Shown piece by piece: positions 7,866 to 17,104 of a stretch of DNA of 64,000 bases (its first letter is position 1; each line of letters begins with the position of its first letter). This DNA is from Mesonia mobilis DSM 19841 (GTDB lineage Bacteria; Bacteroidota; Bacteroidia; Flavobacteriales; Flavobacteriaceae): assembly GCF_000423405.1 (NCBI RefSeq), contig NZ_KE384014.1, forward strand, positions 34,408 to 98,407, read 5' to 3'. Below the pieces are notes generated by a model. It saw only the letters and a program-made list of their open reading frames with translations. It searched no databases and was not told the origin of the DNA. Made by a program: the position numbers and the translations under genes.

Positions 7866-9383
7866 CTATAGTTTTAAATAACCGTATTTAAATTGACTAT
7901 TACTTTTAGCTCTTAAAATGTAAGTATTGTCATTAACTGGTATTAAAATGCTGGTGTTTAACTCAAAATCTTCATCATATTTCACACCAATACCCGCTGA
8001 AATTATTGCTTCTTTACTAAGCTCTTCCCCAGTTGTAGAAAATATATGTCTAATAGGAAAGCGGCGGTTTCTTTTGTAGCCACGATCATTTCGAACTTCT
8101 CTGGTTTCGTTATAAAGTAAGTTAAGATTTCCGTTAGCAGTAAAAGCAAGTGTAGATAAGTATGCGCCGTTGTCGTTCTTGGTATCCGGTTCTTGAGTTT
8201 CAATTTTTTGATTCCACACTAACTCGCCGTTTTCTGTATCTAGATAACTAATTAGAAAACCATTGTTTAGGTAATTGTAATCGTATTCTATGTTCCCGGC
8301 AGCAATGTTAGTAGATTTAGATTTTTTCTCAACATAGCTTAAATCAGAAATCATCCAGGCATTTGTGTCTTCAATTATTATTTTATTGAAGGTTAAGTTA
8401 GAAACGATGTTTGTAAAGTCATTTCTTTGCATATAATCTAAAGATCCATCTGCTGCAAAGCGAGTTAATAATATTCCGCCTGCATAAGTACCAGAATGTC
8501 TACCATCCATATCTACTTTCATACCAATGGAGGTCGATTTTTCGTACTTAAGTAAACCAACAAATAGCATTTCATTATCGATGGCTTTCATTTTAAAATC
8601 GTAAATCTGGTAATTATCATCTTGTTTAAGAGAATAATTATTCATTTTATTACTGGCAGGATTCCAGTGATAAACCGATAGAAATGGTTTTTGCTTTTTT
8701 AAGTCAATTTTTTTTACAATAAATACTTCGCCGTTATTAGAAACAAAAATTTCTTGTTTTTTGTTACGGTCGTCGAGCAAATCGTATTCAAAAGTTGTTT
8801 CTTTTACTATTTTCTTATTTGCATCTAATAATAGAAGCTGAATTTTCTCTTTTTCTTTTTTATGAAAATATGTTTCTCCTAAAACAGCATAAAACTTTTT
8901 ATTTTCACTTTGCGCGGTGTAGTAATGACCTTGGTTGAAAGAATTTTTAGCTTCTTGTTGAGTAATTTTTATAGGGTCGTTTTTCTCCCCAGAATCTATG
9001 TTCACATTATTCCAGAATAACTCTCTTTGTTTAAGATCGCGATTATATTCAGTATAAAAAAAAGTAAAGTCTGTTGCTTCTTGCTGATAAACGCTGTTAA
9101 TGGTTAACATAGCAGAACCCATTGCAGGTTGCTTTACCGATAGGTCTAAGGATTCGATCTTTTTAAAATCTTGTAGCGAAAATTGATCGGCAGTTACTTC
9201 AAAATTAAATACTTCTAAATCATAATAAGAAGAAACTCGATACAGCTTATCTTCAACCACGTGGGTGATGGTTTTTTCAGTTTCATCGACGATACCAAAA
9301 GGGTAACCCCAATTAAATGTTTGTGCTTTTATGGCTAAATTAAAGCCGATAATGAGGCTGAATGTTAATATTATTTTATTCAT
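7866..9383 (-). CDS. Secreted protein of unknown function
   Basis: I do not recognise a family. From ATG 9383 the protein has 505 residues and a signal peptide ending in AIKAQ. An in-frame ATG at 9404 lies inside the upstream gene and would add seven residues in front of the signal, so 9383 is preferred. The mature part is rich in beta-strands with recurring aromatic and charged turns, such as LLLLDANKKIVKETTFEYDL and FSTTGEELSKEA, which suggests a beta-propeller or barrel. It overlaps the gene before it by 8 bases, so the two are probably co-translated and may work together in the envelope. Confidence 0.6.
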   Translation of the reverse strand: MNKIILTFSLIIGFNLAIKAQTFNWGYPFGIVDETEKTITHVVEDKLYRVSSYYDLEVFNFEVTADQFSLQDFKKIESLDLSVKQPAMGSAMLTINSVYQQEATDFTFFYTEYNRDLKQRELFWNNVNIDSGEKNDPIKITQQEAKNSFNQGHYYTAQSENKKFYAVLGETYFHKKEKEKIQLLLLDANKKIVKETTFEYDLLDDRNKKQEIFVSNNGEVFIVKKIDLKKQKPFLSVYHWNPASNKMNNYSLKQDDNYQIYDFKMKAIDNEMLFVGLLKYEKSTSIGMKVDMDGRHSGTYAGGILLTRFAADGSLDYMQRNDFTNIVSNLTFNKIIIEDTNAWMISDLSYVEKKSKSTNIAAGNIEYDYNYLNNGFLISYLDTENGELVWNQKIETQEPDTKNDNGAYLSTLAFTANGNLNLLYNETREVRNDRGYKRNRRFPIRHIFSTTGEELSKEAIISAGIGVKYDEDFELNTSILIPVNDNTYILRAKSNSQFKYGYLKL

Positions 9384-9948
9384 TACAATTTGCATTAAAT
9401 TCATCTACAATTGCCTCGAGTTTAAATAGGCCGTAACCTTTTTCTTTATTTCTTACTTTTTGGGCAAGCTCTTCATTACTTTTTACCATTTCAGCCATCT
9501 TTGAGGCAAACCCCATTATAAATTTCTGGGTTGAGATTGCTTTTTCATCATTTTTAAGAATTACTTCAGTCTCCCAAGCTCGATCTTCATTATTATACTT
9601 TCTATAGTAATATTGATTAAGGCAACCTTCTTTTTCTAGAATAAGAAATTTTTCATTTTTAAATGGGATGTCTTCGTACTTTACAGCGTGATAAGTAACA
9701 TCTGCTACGTGGTAAGCTTTGATGTCTTTAGGTTTAAACTTTTCTTTTTTACCTCTTTTTTCAGCTTTAAATAAAACTTTTTCGTAGCGATCACTTTCAT
9801 CTAAATATTGAATAAACCCTCTCTTTTCTTCACCATCATTCGTGATAATGTAACCTTCATAAAAATAATCAATGTTATATTCGGCATTTTGAGAAAAAGC
9901 AGATAAACTGCTGAAAACTAATAAACTTAGTAATAAAAAATTTTTCAT
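9376..9948 (-). CDS. Secreted protein of unknown function
   Basis: The 190-residue protein has a signal peptide ending in AFSQ. A first domain (residues 25-130) has the pattern YEGYIITNDGEEKRGFIQYL, seen in many uncharacterised Bacteroidota periplasmic proteins. The C-terminal part is helical (MGFASKMAEMVKSNEELAQK) and ends with a Cys (NANCNE). No catalytic motif is visible. It is the first gene of a two-gene unit with the 505-residue secreted protein, whose start overlaps its stop. Confidence 0.6.
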   Translation of the reverse strand: MKNFLLLSLLVFSSLSAFSQNAEYNIDYFYEGYIITNDGEEKRGFIQYLDESDRYEKVLFKAEKRGKKEKFKPKDIKAYHVADVTYHAVKYEDIPFKNEKFLILEKEGCLNQYYYRKYNNEDRAWETEVILKNDEKAISTQKFIMGFASKMAEMVKSNEELAQKVRNKEKGYGLFKLEAIVDEFNANCNE

Positions 9949-10031
9949 TTTTTTTTCATTTTTAAGACCGCAAATAAAAGAACAAAAAGCTTATTTTTAT
10001 AACCTAAAACGTTAATTTTTTAACAGAATTC

Positions 10032-10070
10032 AAATAAAAAGCCTTCGCAATTCGCGAAGGCTTTTTATTT
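10032..10070 (-). terminator. Rho-independent terminator after the PPIase operon
   Basis: The arms GCCTTCGC and GCGAAGGC are extended on both sides by A-rich and T-rich flanks. It follows the cyclophilin-FKBP gene on the minus strand. Confidence 0.8.
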
Positions 10071-10088
10071 GTTTGTCTTTGATATTGA

Positions 10089-11138
10089 TTATTCTTCAAT
10101 ACTCAATAATTCAACATCAAAAATTAATATAGCATTAGGAGGAATAATTTGATAACCAGATTCTCCATAAGCTAAATGCGGAGGAATAATAAGTCTCGCT
10201 TTCTCTCCGGTTTTTAATAACATTAAACCTTCGTCCCAACCTGGGATTACTCTTCCCATTCCTACAGGTAATTCGATTGGTCGATCACGGTCTAAAGAAG
10301 AATCAAATTTCTTACCATCGGTAAACATTCCTGTATAATGTACTTTTACTTTTTGTCCTCTTTTAGGAGTTTCACCATCTTCATTGGTTTCGGTGATTTT
10401 GTAGCGTAAACCACTGTCAGTTTTTTCGTAACCTTCACTAAGGTTTTCTAACTCTTTTTCTAAGGCTGCTTTTTCTTCTTCTTTTTTCTGCTCTACTTTA
10501 TCTAATTCTTGCTTAAATACCATTGGCGCATCAAACGATTTTGCATCGTCTCCTTTTCTAATGATGTTTACTTCTTGCATCACTACATCTTCAACCGGTT
10601 TATCACGCTGAGCAGTTTTTACGCTTCCTATAGAATCTACGATCTCTTGACCGCTAACGATTTCTCCAAAAACAGAATGTTTGTTATTTAAAAACGGAGT
10701 TTCTTTTAATGTAATAAAAAATTGACTTCCGTTGGTTCCCGGTCCTGCATTGGCCATCGATAAAATTCCTTTCGTGTCGTGTACTAAAGTATCATTAAAT
10801 TCATCAGGGAATTTATAACCAGGACCGCCTTGTCCTGTTCCTTGCGGGTCACCACCTTGAATCATAAAATCTTTAATTACACGGTGAAATGTTAACCCGT
10901 TAAAGTATTTTTTACCTTTATACGTAGAGTCTACCATTTGGTTGTCTCCTTCTGCTAACGAAACGAAGTTAGCAACTGTAATTGGGGTTGCCTTGTAAAA
11001 AAGTTCAGCTACAAAAGTTCCTTTATTTGTTTTAAATTCTGCATAAATACCATCTTTTAATTCTGGGTATTTTTCTTTCTGGCACGCAAATGCACTAAAA
11101 GCAATTGCTAACACTAAAAGTAAAGTTTGTTTTTTCAT
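10089..11138 (-). CDS. Periplasmic peptidyl-prolyl isomerase, cyclophilin-FKBP fusion lipoprotein
   Basis: The 349-residue protein has a lipoprotein signal (lipobox FAC). Residues 30-195 are a cyclophilin domain with FHRVIKDFMIQGGDP, GPGTNGSQFFI and the HSVFGEIVSG loop. A charged coiled-coil linker rich in KKEEEKAALEKELE follows. Residues 235-349 are an FKBP domain with VHYTGMFTDGKKFDSS, VIPGWDEGLMLLKTGEK and IPPHLAYGESG. Both active sites look complete. It presumably speeds proline isomerisation in proteins crossing the periplasm. Its start overlaps the gldI stop by 4 bases, which places both in one translationally coupled operon. Confidence 0.93.
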   Translation of the reverse strand: MKKQTLLLVLAIAFSAFACQKEKYPELKDGIYAEFKTNKGTFVAELFYKATPITVANFVSLAEGDNQMVDSTYKGKKYFNGLTFHRVIKDFMIQGGDPQGTGQGGPGYKFPDEFNDTLVHDTKGILSMANAGPGTNGSQFFITLKETPFLNNKHSVFGEIVSGQEIVDSIGSVKTAQRDKPVEDVVMQEVNIIRKGDDAKSFDAPMVFKQELDKVEQKKEEEKAALEKELENLSEGYEKTDSGLRYKITETNEDGETPKRGQKVKVHYTGMFTDGKKFDSSLDRDRPIELPVGMGRVIPGWDEGLMLLKTGEKARLIIPPHLAYGESGYQIIPPNAILIFDVELLSIEE

Positions 11139-11710
11139 GGTGTGTTTGAATTCTCGTTTTGATTTAAATTATCTTCTTCTATAATTTTATTTAAAGTAAT
11201 GGTAGAACGTATGGGGACGTTTCTGCCAATTTTTTCTTGATCGCCATAATAACCAAAAGCTTTATAGGAAGGAAAAAGAAAGGTTAAGGTTTCTCCTTCT
11301 TTCATTAATTTTAAACCTTGGCGCAGGCCATTAAAAACATTTTCCTGATCTATTTTATACTCTCGAGTTCCAATTTCTTCTGTTGAATAAATCGAAGTTC
11401 CTTCTAAGGTAGAAATATCGTAATTGAAATTCACCAAATCTCCATAAACAGGTGAAATCGAATCTTGCGTAACTTTGGTGTTGTAGTAATACCAAAACCC
11501 ATCGCTGGAAGAAATATAATTATGCGCCGTATCTTTTTGGATTATCTCCTGAATACGCTCTTCTTCTTTCGCAACTAATTTTTGATTTCTCTTTACAGAT
11601 TCTCGTATAAAAGAACCGGAGTTTTGAGAAACCGGCTCTCGCGCTTCGGGTGTTTTGCAACCTACGAAAGCTAAAAGTGTAAGTATAGCGGTAAAAATTT
11701 TAAGCTTCAT
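11135..11710 (-). CDS. gldI: Gliding motility-associated FKBP-type isomerase GldI
   Basis: The 191-residue lipoprotein (lipobox VGC) has an N-terminal helical spacer with KRNQKLVAKEEERIQEII and then an FKBP-like domain with VNFNYDISTLEGTSIYS, VFNGLRQGLKLMKEGE and FPSYKAFGYYGDQEKIG. This is the layout of GldI, which in gliding Flavobacteria is needed for the type IX secretion/gliding machinery. Several FKBP active-site aromatics are kept. It overlaps the DHH phosphoesterase gene by 11 bases and the cyclophilin-FKBP gene by 4 bases. Confidence 0.9.
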   Translation of the reverse strand: MKLKIFTAILTLLAFVGCKTPEAREPVSQNSGSFIRESVKRNQKLVAKEEERIQEIIQKDTAHNYISSSDGFWYYYNTKVTQDSISPVYGDLVNFNYDISTLEGTSIYSTEEIGTREYKIDQENVFNGLRQGLKLMKEGETLTFLFPSYKAFGYYGDQEKIGRNVPIRSTITLNKIIEEDNLNQNENSNTP

Positions 11711-12722
11711 TTTTCAATTCATTTTCGTAATCTGCAAGAAGTTGCTCAAATTTTTGAGTGGTTTCTTTGAGGTTAAGATCGCTTTTTCCGCCGGCAGCAT
11801 TAATGTGACCTCCACCTTCAAAATGCTTTCTTGCAAATTGGTTAACATCAAAATCTCCTTTAGAACGCAATGAAATTTTAATAATTTTATCTGCTTTATT
11901 TTCAATAAAAATAGCGGCAAAAATTATTCCTTTAATTCCGAGGCTATAATTTACAAAACCTTCAGTGTCACCTTTTTTAAAATTATGCTTATCGAGCTCT
12001 TCTTGAGAAAGTGTAATATAAGCCGTTTTATATTCAGAAAAAACTTTCATATTATTTAACGCCACACCTAAAAGTTGCATACGCTCGTAAGAACTGTTGT
12101 CGAAGGTATCTTGATGAATGTTAGCGTTTTTAGCACCTTTATCGATCAAATTTGCAATGACGCGATGCGTTTTACTGGTGGTTGAAGAAAACCTAAACGA
12201 GCCGGTATCTGTCATAATCCCTAAATACAACGCACTTGCAATTTCAGGAGAAATCTTATCGGTTTCATCGAGCATTTCAATGAAATTATACACCATTTCA
12301 CACGTAGAAGAACAGCTTACATCACTATAGGTGAATTTTGCATAATCATCTGGTTGTTGGTGATGATCGATCATTACATAGGTGGTTTCAGTTTTTGCTA
12401 AAACTTCTTCCATCATTCCGGTGCGTGAAAAATGATTAAAATCTAAGGTGAAAATTACTTCAGCATCACTAATTAATTGTGTTGCTTTTTCAGTGTTCTT
12501 TTCAAAAATAAGTACATCTTCTTGACCGGGAACCCATTTTAAAAATTCAGGATATTCGTTAGGGGCAATCACAACGGCATCGTGTTGCTTACTTTTAAGA
12601 AAATTATAAAGCGCAACGGTAGAGCCAATCGCATCACCATCGGGGTTTTTATGCGGTACGATCACTATTTTTTTAGGACTTGCTAATAGTGATTTTAGGT
12701 CTTTAATTTCTGTTGAATTCAT
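11700..12722 (-). CDS. DHH-DHHA1 phosphoesterase, NrnA-like
   Basis: The 340-residue protein has the DHH motifs in order: HKNPDGDAIGS, LDFNHFSRTG, IDHHQQPDD and, in the DHHA1 domain, the C-terminal GGGHINAAGG. This is the bifunctional nanoRNase / 3',5'-bisphosphate nucleotidase (NrnA) type, which degrades oligoribonucleotides and pAp using Mn2+. It is the first gene of the operon with gldI and the PPIase fusion, a gene order I know from other Flavobacteriaceae. The start follows an intergenic region of 125 bases that also holds the divergent ndk promoter. Confidence 0.9.
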   Translation of the reverse strand: MNSTEIKDLKSLLASPKKIVIVPHKNPDGDAIGSTVALYNFLKSKQHDAVVIAPNEYPEFLKWVPGQEDVLIFEKNTEKATQLISDAEVIFTLDFNHFSRTGMMEEVLAKTETTYVMIDHHQQPDDYAKFTYSDVSCSSTCEMVYNFIEMLDETDKISPEIASALYLGIMTDTGSFRFSSTTSKTHRVIANLIDKGAKNANIHQDTFDNSSYERMQLLGVALNNMKVFSEYKTAYITLSQEELDKHNFKKGDTEGFVNYSLGIKGIIFAAIFIENKADKIIKISLRSKGDFDVNQFARKHFEGGGHINAAGGKSDLNLKETTQKFEQLLADYENELKNEA

Positions 12723-12817
12723 AGCTCACGAATATACAATTTATAATATTTCTGAATTTATTTTCAGAAGTTTGTTTATTAAAATGTTAGAAATTTAGGT
12801 ATTGCGAAGGAAATCAT

Positions 12818-12825
12818 TACTTTTG
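12818..12825 (+). promoter_or_regulatory. Bacteroidota -7 promoter element of ndk
   Basis: TACTTTTG matches TAnnTTTG exactly, 22 bases before the ndk ATG. A TTG at 12802-12804 is a possible but closely spaced upstream element. Confidence 0.6.
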
Positions 12826-12847
12826 CACAAAATTTAAAAATACAATC

Positions 12848-13267
12848 ATGGCAGGAAATAGAACTTTCACAATGATAAAGCCAGACGCGGTTGAAAACGG
12901 TCACATCGGAGCAATTTTAGAACAAATTACAGCTTCAGGCTTTAGAATTGTAGCAATGAAGTTAACGCAAATGACTACTAGAGATGCTGAAGAATTTTAC
13001 TCAGTACACAAAGAGCGTCCGTTTTTTGGTGAATTAGTAGAATTTATGACTCGCGGACCTATTGTCGCGGCTATTCTTGAAAAAGACAATGCAGTTGAAG
13101 ATTTTAGAACCCTAATTGGTGCTACTAATCCTGAAGAAGCTGCTGAAGGAACGATTAGAAAAAAATTCGCAACTTCTATTGGTGAAAACGCAGTTCACGG
13201 AAGTGATAGCGATGAAAATGCTAAAATCGAAGGAGATTTTCATTTTGCTGGTAGAGAGCAATTCTAA
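12848..13267 (+). CDS. ndk: Nucleoside diphosphate kinase
   Basis: The 139-residue protein has the full NDK fold: [18 protein letters not shown] at the N terminus, the [18 protein letters not shown] segment, and the active-site region with the phospho-accepting His in [10 protein letters not shown]. It moves the gamma phosphate from ATP to other nucleoside diphosphates in the cytoplasm. The gene stands alone with its own -7 element and terminator. Confidence 0.97.
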   Translation: MAGNRTFTMIKPDAVENGHIGAILEQITASGFRIVAMKLTQMTTRDAEEFYSVHKERPFFGELVEFMTRGPIVAAILEKDNAVEDFRTLIGATNPEEAAEGTIRKKFATSIGENAVHGSDSDENAKIEGDFHFAGREQF

Positions 13268-13284
13268 ACCGCAAAACGCAATAC

Positions 13285-13320
13285 AAAAAAAAGCTCGTTA
13301 GAAACCTAACGAGCTTTTTT
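13285..13320 (+). terminator. Rho-independent terminator of ndk
   Basis: The 9-bp perfect stem GCTCGTTAG/CTAACGAGC has a 4-base loop, preceded by A and followed by T runs. Confidence 0.88.
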
Positions 13321-13357
13321 GTTTTATAGAGTTGAATATTTTTATCATTTAGATTTG

Positions 13358-13447
13358 CGTCATTCCGAACTTGAACTAGAATCTCATAAAAATTTTAAAA
13401 TTCAAACATTTGAGGATAAGAACCTGAATCAAGTTCAGGTTGACGAT
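13358..13447. repeat. Dispersed repeat, composite copy
   Basis: Two related units lie head to tail here. The first, 13358-13387, contains CATTCCGAACTTGAACTAGA. The second, 13415-13447, is a near palindrome AACCTGAATCAAGTTCAGGT. The first is related to the copies at 6290 and 34366, and the second to 31820-31847. Confidence 0.55.
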
Positions 13448-13488
13448 ACATTCAATGACAGATTACAGGAAATCGTTCAAAGAAATTT

Positions 13489-13782
13489 TTACCGTAAAAC
13501 TAATTTTTTTACCAGATCTTTCCCTAATTCTTCATTCATCATTTTAATGATTTTTTCTTTACCGTAACTCAGTTCTTCCCGTAAAACCGAAGAACTTAAT
13601 TCGATATACAACGTGTCGTTATTCAACTGAATTGAGGTGGTGTATTTATTAATCGCCGGACCCATTTGCGCTTGCCAAACTTCTTTCACATTTACGCGAT
13701 CCAGGCCTTTTTGTAATTTATTTTTATCGACAAAGTTTTTTAAAACATCACTTATCGATTGGTGTTCATCATTTCGTGCCAT
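13489..13782 (-). CDS. DUF721 (DciA-like) protein
   Basis: The 97-residue protein is a compact DUF721 domain with SISDVLKNFVDKNKLQKGLD, VKEVWQAQMGPAINKYT and LYIELSSSVLREELSYGKEK. DUF721 proteins next to recF or dnaA are related to DciA, which helps load the replicative helicase in bacteria without DnaC. Here it lies two genes after recF on the same strand and its start overlaps the lipoprotein gene by 14 bases, which supports a link to replication or repair. Confidence 0.85.
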   Translation of the reverse strand: MARNDEHQSISDVLKNFVDKNKLQKGLDRVNVKEVWQAQMGPAINKYTTSIQLNNDTLYIELSSSVLREELSYGKEKIIKMMNEELGKDLVKKLVLR

Positions 13783-14197
13783 CTAAATATCCGTTAAAGC
13801 GTTGGTAAGTATAAATTATTTCTCGGTCGTTTTGTACCTGAAATTCATTTTCATCTAAACGAAGCAAAGTTTCCTGCCATTCGTCCATTGCTGTTTTGTA
13901 ATGAAAGATCCATTGATCGTTTTCTTTGGTGATCGTAAAACTTTCAGCATCTTTTGTGGCTTTAAAATCGCCTTGTAAGCTTGGTTTTACTTTGGTTCGA
14001 ATGCCTTTGTTGTTTTCAAATTCAATAAAATCTACTGTTTCGTTAAACTTAAAAACAGTTTCTTTTCCGTTTTTCTGTTTCACTTTTTTAATCTCCCAGT
14101 AACCATTTAATTGGTTTAAATCTTCTTTTTTAGTTTCTTGGCAACTCAAGCAAAAAGTAATGCTTAGTAAGAGGAATGCTAATTTTTTAAATTTCAT
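13769..14197 (-). CDS. Lipocalin-like small lipoprotein
   Basis: The 142-residue protein has a lipoprotein signal (lipobox LSC). The mature part starts with LNQLNGYWEIKKVKQKNGKE, typical of lipocalin-like Bacteroidota lipoproteins, followed by alternating strands such as DFIEFENNKGIRTKV and SFTITKENDQWIFHYKT. A small beta-barrel in the periplasm is likely; the ligand is unknown. It starts 3 bases after the recF stop and overlaps the DUF721 gene, so it is in the recF operon. Confidence 0.65.
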   Translation of the reverse strand: MKFKKLAFLLLSITFCLSCQETKKEDLNQLNGYWEIKKVKQKNGKETVFKFNETVDFIEFENNKGIRTKVKPSLQGDFKATKDAESFTITKENDQWIFHYKTAMDEWQETLLRLDENEFQVQNDREIIYTYQRFNGYLDGTK

Positions 14198-14200
14198 CTT

Positions 14201-15280
14201 TTATAGTTGAATCATTTTATATTGGTTGGCATTGGCTTTTACCACATTTTCGGTTCGGTCGGCGTGCGTGTCGCTTATAAAAAGCTGACCTAAATCGTCT
14301 TTTGTGACCAAATCTACAATTTGTGCGACACGATTTTCATCTAATTTATCAAAAACATCATCGAGCAATAAGATTGGGTTTACCTTACTTTGGGCTTTCA
14401 TAAAATCGTATTGCGCCAATTTTAAAGCGATTAAAAACGACTTTTGTTGTCCTTGCGATCCAAACTTTTTTACCGGATGTCCTTTAATTTTAAAGCTAAG
14501 ATCATCTTTATGCGTTCCTACGCCGGTATATTGTAAAGCCATATCTTTTTGTAGATTTTTTTCAAACAATACATTTAATTTTTCGTCGCTAAGCTGGCTT
14601 TTGTATTTAATGCTCACTTCTTCTTTGGCATTACTAATACTTTGGTAGCGTTCTTTAAAAATAGGAGTGAAGGTGTTTAAAAAATCAATTCGTTTTTGGT
14701 GAATGATTTCACCCATTTCACTCATTTGTAAATTGTAAATGTCGAGCGTAGAACTGTCGAAAGTATGATTCGCCGCAAAATACTTCAACAGAGAATTTCG
14801 TTGTGATAAGGTTTTGTTGTACTTCATTAATAGGTCCAAATATTCCTTATCGTTTTGCGAGATAATACTATCGATAAATTTTCTTCGTGTTTCGCTACCT
14901 TCAATAATAAGATCTCGATCTGCCGGAGAAATGATCACTACCGGAATTAAGCCGATATGTTCACTAAACTTTTCGTAAGCTTTTGCATTTCGTTTAATTA
15001 CCTTTTTCTGACCTTTTTTTACACTAACCACTATTTTTTCTGAACGTTCTAATTTTTCAAACTCACCATCGATCACAAAAAAATCGGCTTCGTGATTTAT
15101 ATTTTGAGAAGCGATCGGGTTAAAATAACTCTTCCCGTAAGCCAAATGATAAATGCTGTCGAGCACATTAGTTTTACCCACGCCATTATGACCTACAAGG
15201 CAATTTATTTTCTCGTCAAAATCAAAATTTGCAGTTTCAAAATTTTTATAATTCAGTAAAGAAAGTTTTTTTAAATGCAT
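14201..15280 (-). CDS. recF: DNA replication and repair protein RecF
   Basis: The 359-residue protein has the RecF plan. The Walker A motif is [15 protein letters not shown] near the N terminus, followed by the family segments [21 protein letters not shown] and [17 protein letters not shown] (signature). The Walker B is [14 protein letters not shown] and the D-loop partner is FISDTHAD. RecF binds gapped DNA and helps load RecA with RecO and RecR. It is the first gene of a three-gene unit with the lipocalin-like lipoprotein and DUF721 protein. Confidence 0.96.
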   Translation of the reverse strand: MHLKKLSLLNYKNFETANFDFDEKINCLVGHNGVGKTNVLDSIYHLAYGKSYFNPIASQNINHEADFFVIDGEFEKLERSEKIVVSVKKGQKKVIKRNAKAYEKFSEHIGLIPVVIISPADRDLIIEGSETRRKFIDSIISQNDKEYLDLLMKYNKTLSQRNSLLKYFAANHTFDSSTLDIYNLQMSEMGEIIHQKRIDFLNTFTPIFKERYQSISNAKEEVSIKYKSQLSDEKLNVLFEKNLQKDMALQYTGVGTHKDDLSFKIKGHPVKKFGSQGQQKSFLIALKLAQYDFMKAQSKVNPILLLDDVFDKLDENRVAQIVDLVTKDDLGQLFISDTHADRTENVVKANANQYKMIQL

Positions 15281-15399
15281 AAAGAATTGAAAAACAGTAG
15301 TTTTTTGTTGAATTTGTTAGGTCGAGAATTTAATTATTATAGTCTGCAAAGTATTGAAAAATAACAAAAAAAATCTCTTTTATATATAAATAAAAATTA

Positions 15400-15407
15400 T
15401 ATTTTTG
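15400..15407 (+). promoter_or_regulatory. Bacteroidota -7 promoter element
   Basis: TATTTTTG matches TAnnTTTG exactly, 21 bases before the ATG at 15429 of the TPR protein gene. Confidence 0.55.
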
Positions 15408-15428
15408 CGCATCATTTAAGATAATTTT

Positions 15429-16220
15429 ATGGCAACATATAAGAAAAGAGGCTACAAGCCGAAACCGGAAAAAGAGCAAGAAGAGATCAATGAAGATGAA
15501 AATGTATATGTAGAAGGAGAATCTACTACGCAAGAAGTTTTTGATAACCTTGACGAAGGTGCTAATAAAACTGAAGAATGGTTAGAAAGTAACCAAAAAC
15601 CTATCTTTATTTTTATTGGGGTTGTTATTGTAGCAGTCTTAGGTTATTTAGGTTACCAAAAGTTTATCGATCAACCTAAAGAGCAAGAAGCAGCGAACGA
15701 GATCTCTCAATCTCAGGTTTATTTCGAAAATGCTTTAGACGCATCGGGTAAAGCTCAAGACTCTTTATATAATTTGGCTTTAAACGGTGGTGCTGGTAAA
15801 TATGGTTTCTTAGATATTATCGATAACTACGGAAGCACCAACGCAGCAAACCTTGCTAATTATTATGCAGGTATGGCTTACTTAAATACCGGTAAATACG
15901 ATAAAGCTGTAAATTACTTAGAGAATTTTTCTAGTGAAGATGAAATTTTAGCGCCATTAGCTACCGGAGCGATTGGTGATGCATTTATGCAGTTAGAGCA
16001 ACCTGAAGAAGCTTTAGGTTACTACGAAAAAGCTGCAAAAATGAGAACTAACGATTTTACAACACCTAAATTCTTATTGAAAGCTGCTATTACTGCGATC
16101 GAAGTAGGAGAAGGTGCGAAAGCAGAAGAATACTTAACAACAATTGAAGATGAATATGCCGATGCTCCAGAAGCTGAAAAAATTGCAGTTTACTTAGGCC
16201 AGGCAAAAGCATTAAAATAA
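15429..16220 (+). CDS. Membrane-anchored tetratricopeptide repeat protein
   Basis: The 263-residue protein has a charged N-terminal cytoplasmic segment, one transmembrane helix at about residues 57-77 (PIFIFIGVVIVAVLGYLGY), and a periplasmic part with TPR helices: AANLANYYAGMAYLNTGKYDKAVNYL, then IGDAFMQLEQPEEALGYYEKA. It resembles YfgM-like membrane TPR proteins. It lies 3 bases before ribH and shares its transcript, an arrangement common in Bacteroidota. A scaffold or chaperone-like role is likely, not proven. Confidence 0.8.
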   Translation: MATYKKRGYKPKPEKEQEEINEDENVYVEGESTTQEVFDNLDEGANKTEEWLESNQKPIFIFIGVVIVAVLGYLGYQKFIDQPKEQEAANEISQSQVYFENALDASGKAQDSLYNLALNGGAGKYGFLDIIDNYGSTNAANLANYYAGMAYLNTGKYDKAVNYLENFSSEDEILAPLATGAIGDAFMQLEQPEEALGYYEKAAKMRTNDFTTPKFLLKAAITAIEVGEGAKAEEYLTTIEDEYADAPEAEKIAVYLGQAKALK

Positions 16221-16223
16221 CAT

Positions 16224-16730
16224 ATGGCAACAGCAGGTAAAAATTTATCCGCTTACGACAAAAATACAATCCCAAACGCGAAAGACTTTCGGTTTGGGAT
16301 TGTTGTTTCTGAGTGGAATGACGATATTACAGAAAACCTTTTTCAAGGAGCATTTGATGTTTGGATCGAGAACGGAGTTTTAAAAGAAAACATTGTTCGT
16401 TGGAATGTTCCCGGCAGTTTTGAATTGATTTATGGTTGTAAGAAAATGCAAGAATCTTTCGAAATGTTAGATGCAATTGTAGCCGTTGGTAATGTAATTC
16501 AAGGAGAAACTAAGCATTTCGATTTTGTTTGTGAAGGCGTAACTCAGGGGATTAAAGATTTAAATATCCAATCAGACATTCCGGTGATCTTTTGTGTACT
16601 TACCGATAATGAGAAGCAACAATCTATCGACAGAAGCGGCGGTAAACACGGTAATAAAGGAGCAGAAGCTGCAGTTGCGGCTATTAAAATGGCGCAGTTG
16701 CGTAAAGACGCTAAGTTTTATAAAGAATAA
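16224..16730 (+). CDS. ribH: 6,7-dimethyl-8-ribityllumazine synthase
   Basis: The 168-residue protein has all the RibH motifs: RFGIVVSEWNDDIT, the loop WNVPGSFELIYG, AVGNVIQGETKHFDFVCEGV with the catalytic His, and the C-terminal GGKHGNKGAEAAVAAIKM. It condenses 5-amino-6-ribitylamino-uracil with dihydroxybutanone phosphate in riboflavin synthesis. Other rib genes are not in the window. The transcript ends at the terminator at 16760. Confidence 0.97.
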   Translation: MATAGKNLSAYDKNTIPNAKDFRFGIVVSEWNDDITENLFQGAFDVWIENGVLKENIVRWNVPGSFELIYGCKKMQESFEMLDAIVAVGNVIQGETKHFDFVCEGVTQGIKDLNIQSDIPVIFCVLTDNEKQQSIDRSGGKHGNKGAEAAVAAIKMAQLRKDAKFYKE

Positions 16731-16759
16731 CGCATAGCTTACTTACTGTTAACAAAATT

Positions 16760-16786
16760 TGCCGCTTTAGAGCGGCATTGTTTTTG
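16760..16786 (+). terminator. Rho-independent terminator after ribH
   Basis: A 7-bp GC-rich stem TGCCGCT/AGCGGCA with a 4-base loop is followed by TTG and a T run. Confidence 0.8.
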
Positions 16787-16793
16787 ATTTTAG

Positions 16794-16801
16794 TAACTTT
16801 G
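16794..16801 (+). promoter_or_regulatory. Bacteroidota -7 promoter element of the mutL operon
   Basis: TAACTTTG matches TAnnTTTG exactly, 15 bases before the ATG at 16817 and right after the ribH terminator. Confidence 0.6.
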
Positions 16802-16816
16802 AAATAAGCTAAAGTT

Positions 16817-17104
16817 ATGGGAATTTTAAAAACAAGAAAGAACAAGCAGTTTAATTACAGTCCTCGCTATTACGACGATAAAGGCGAGGGGAATCCCTAT
16901 AAAATACAATCAAAGTACGACCAGTACAGAAAAACGGTAGAAAGTCCCGGCGGGATCGTGAACCGTTTTAAATCTGCGTGGGCAGAATTTCAAGAAAAGT
17001 CAGATCGAGAATCTAGCAAGAGAATTATGATGATTGTTGCGATTCTAGTATTTCTTTTCTTGTTTTTAATCGACTTTGATCTATCAATTTTCTTTGCAAA
17101 TTAA
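16817..17104 (+). CDS. Small membrane protein conserved upstream of mutL
   Basis: The 95-residue protein has a basic, tyrosine-rich N-terminal part (KTRKNKQFNYSPRYYDDKG) and a single C-terminal transmembrane helix (IMMIVAILVFLFLFLIDFDL). It is the small Bacteroidota protein found between ribH and mutL, often mislabelled as a riboflavin synthase subunit in databases only because of that position. It has no similarity to such an enzyme. Its stop overlaps the mutL start by one base (TAATG), so it is translationally coupled to mutL. Function unknown. Confidence 0.75.
   Translation: MGILKTRKNKQFNYSPRYYDDKGEGNPYKIQSKYDQYRKTVESPGGIVNRFKSAWAEFQEKSDRESSKRIMMIVAILVFLFLFLIDFDLSIFFAN

Noticed and set aside
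13319..13567. Plus-strand frame of 82 codons after ndk
   Set aside because: It is made of dispersed repeat sequence and the antisense of the DUF721 gene.
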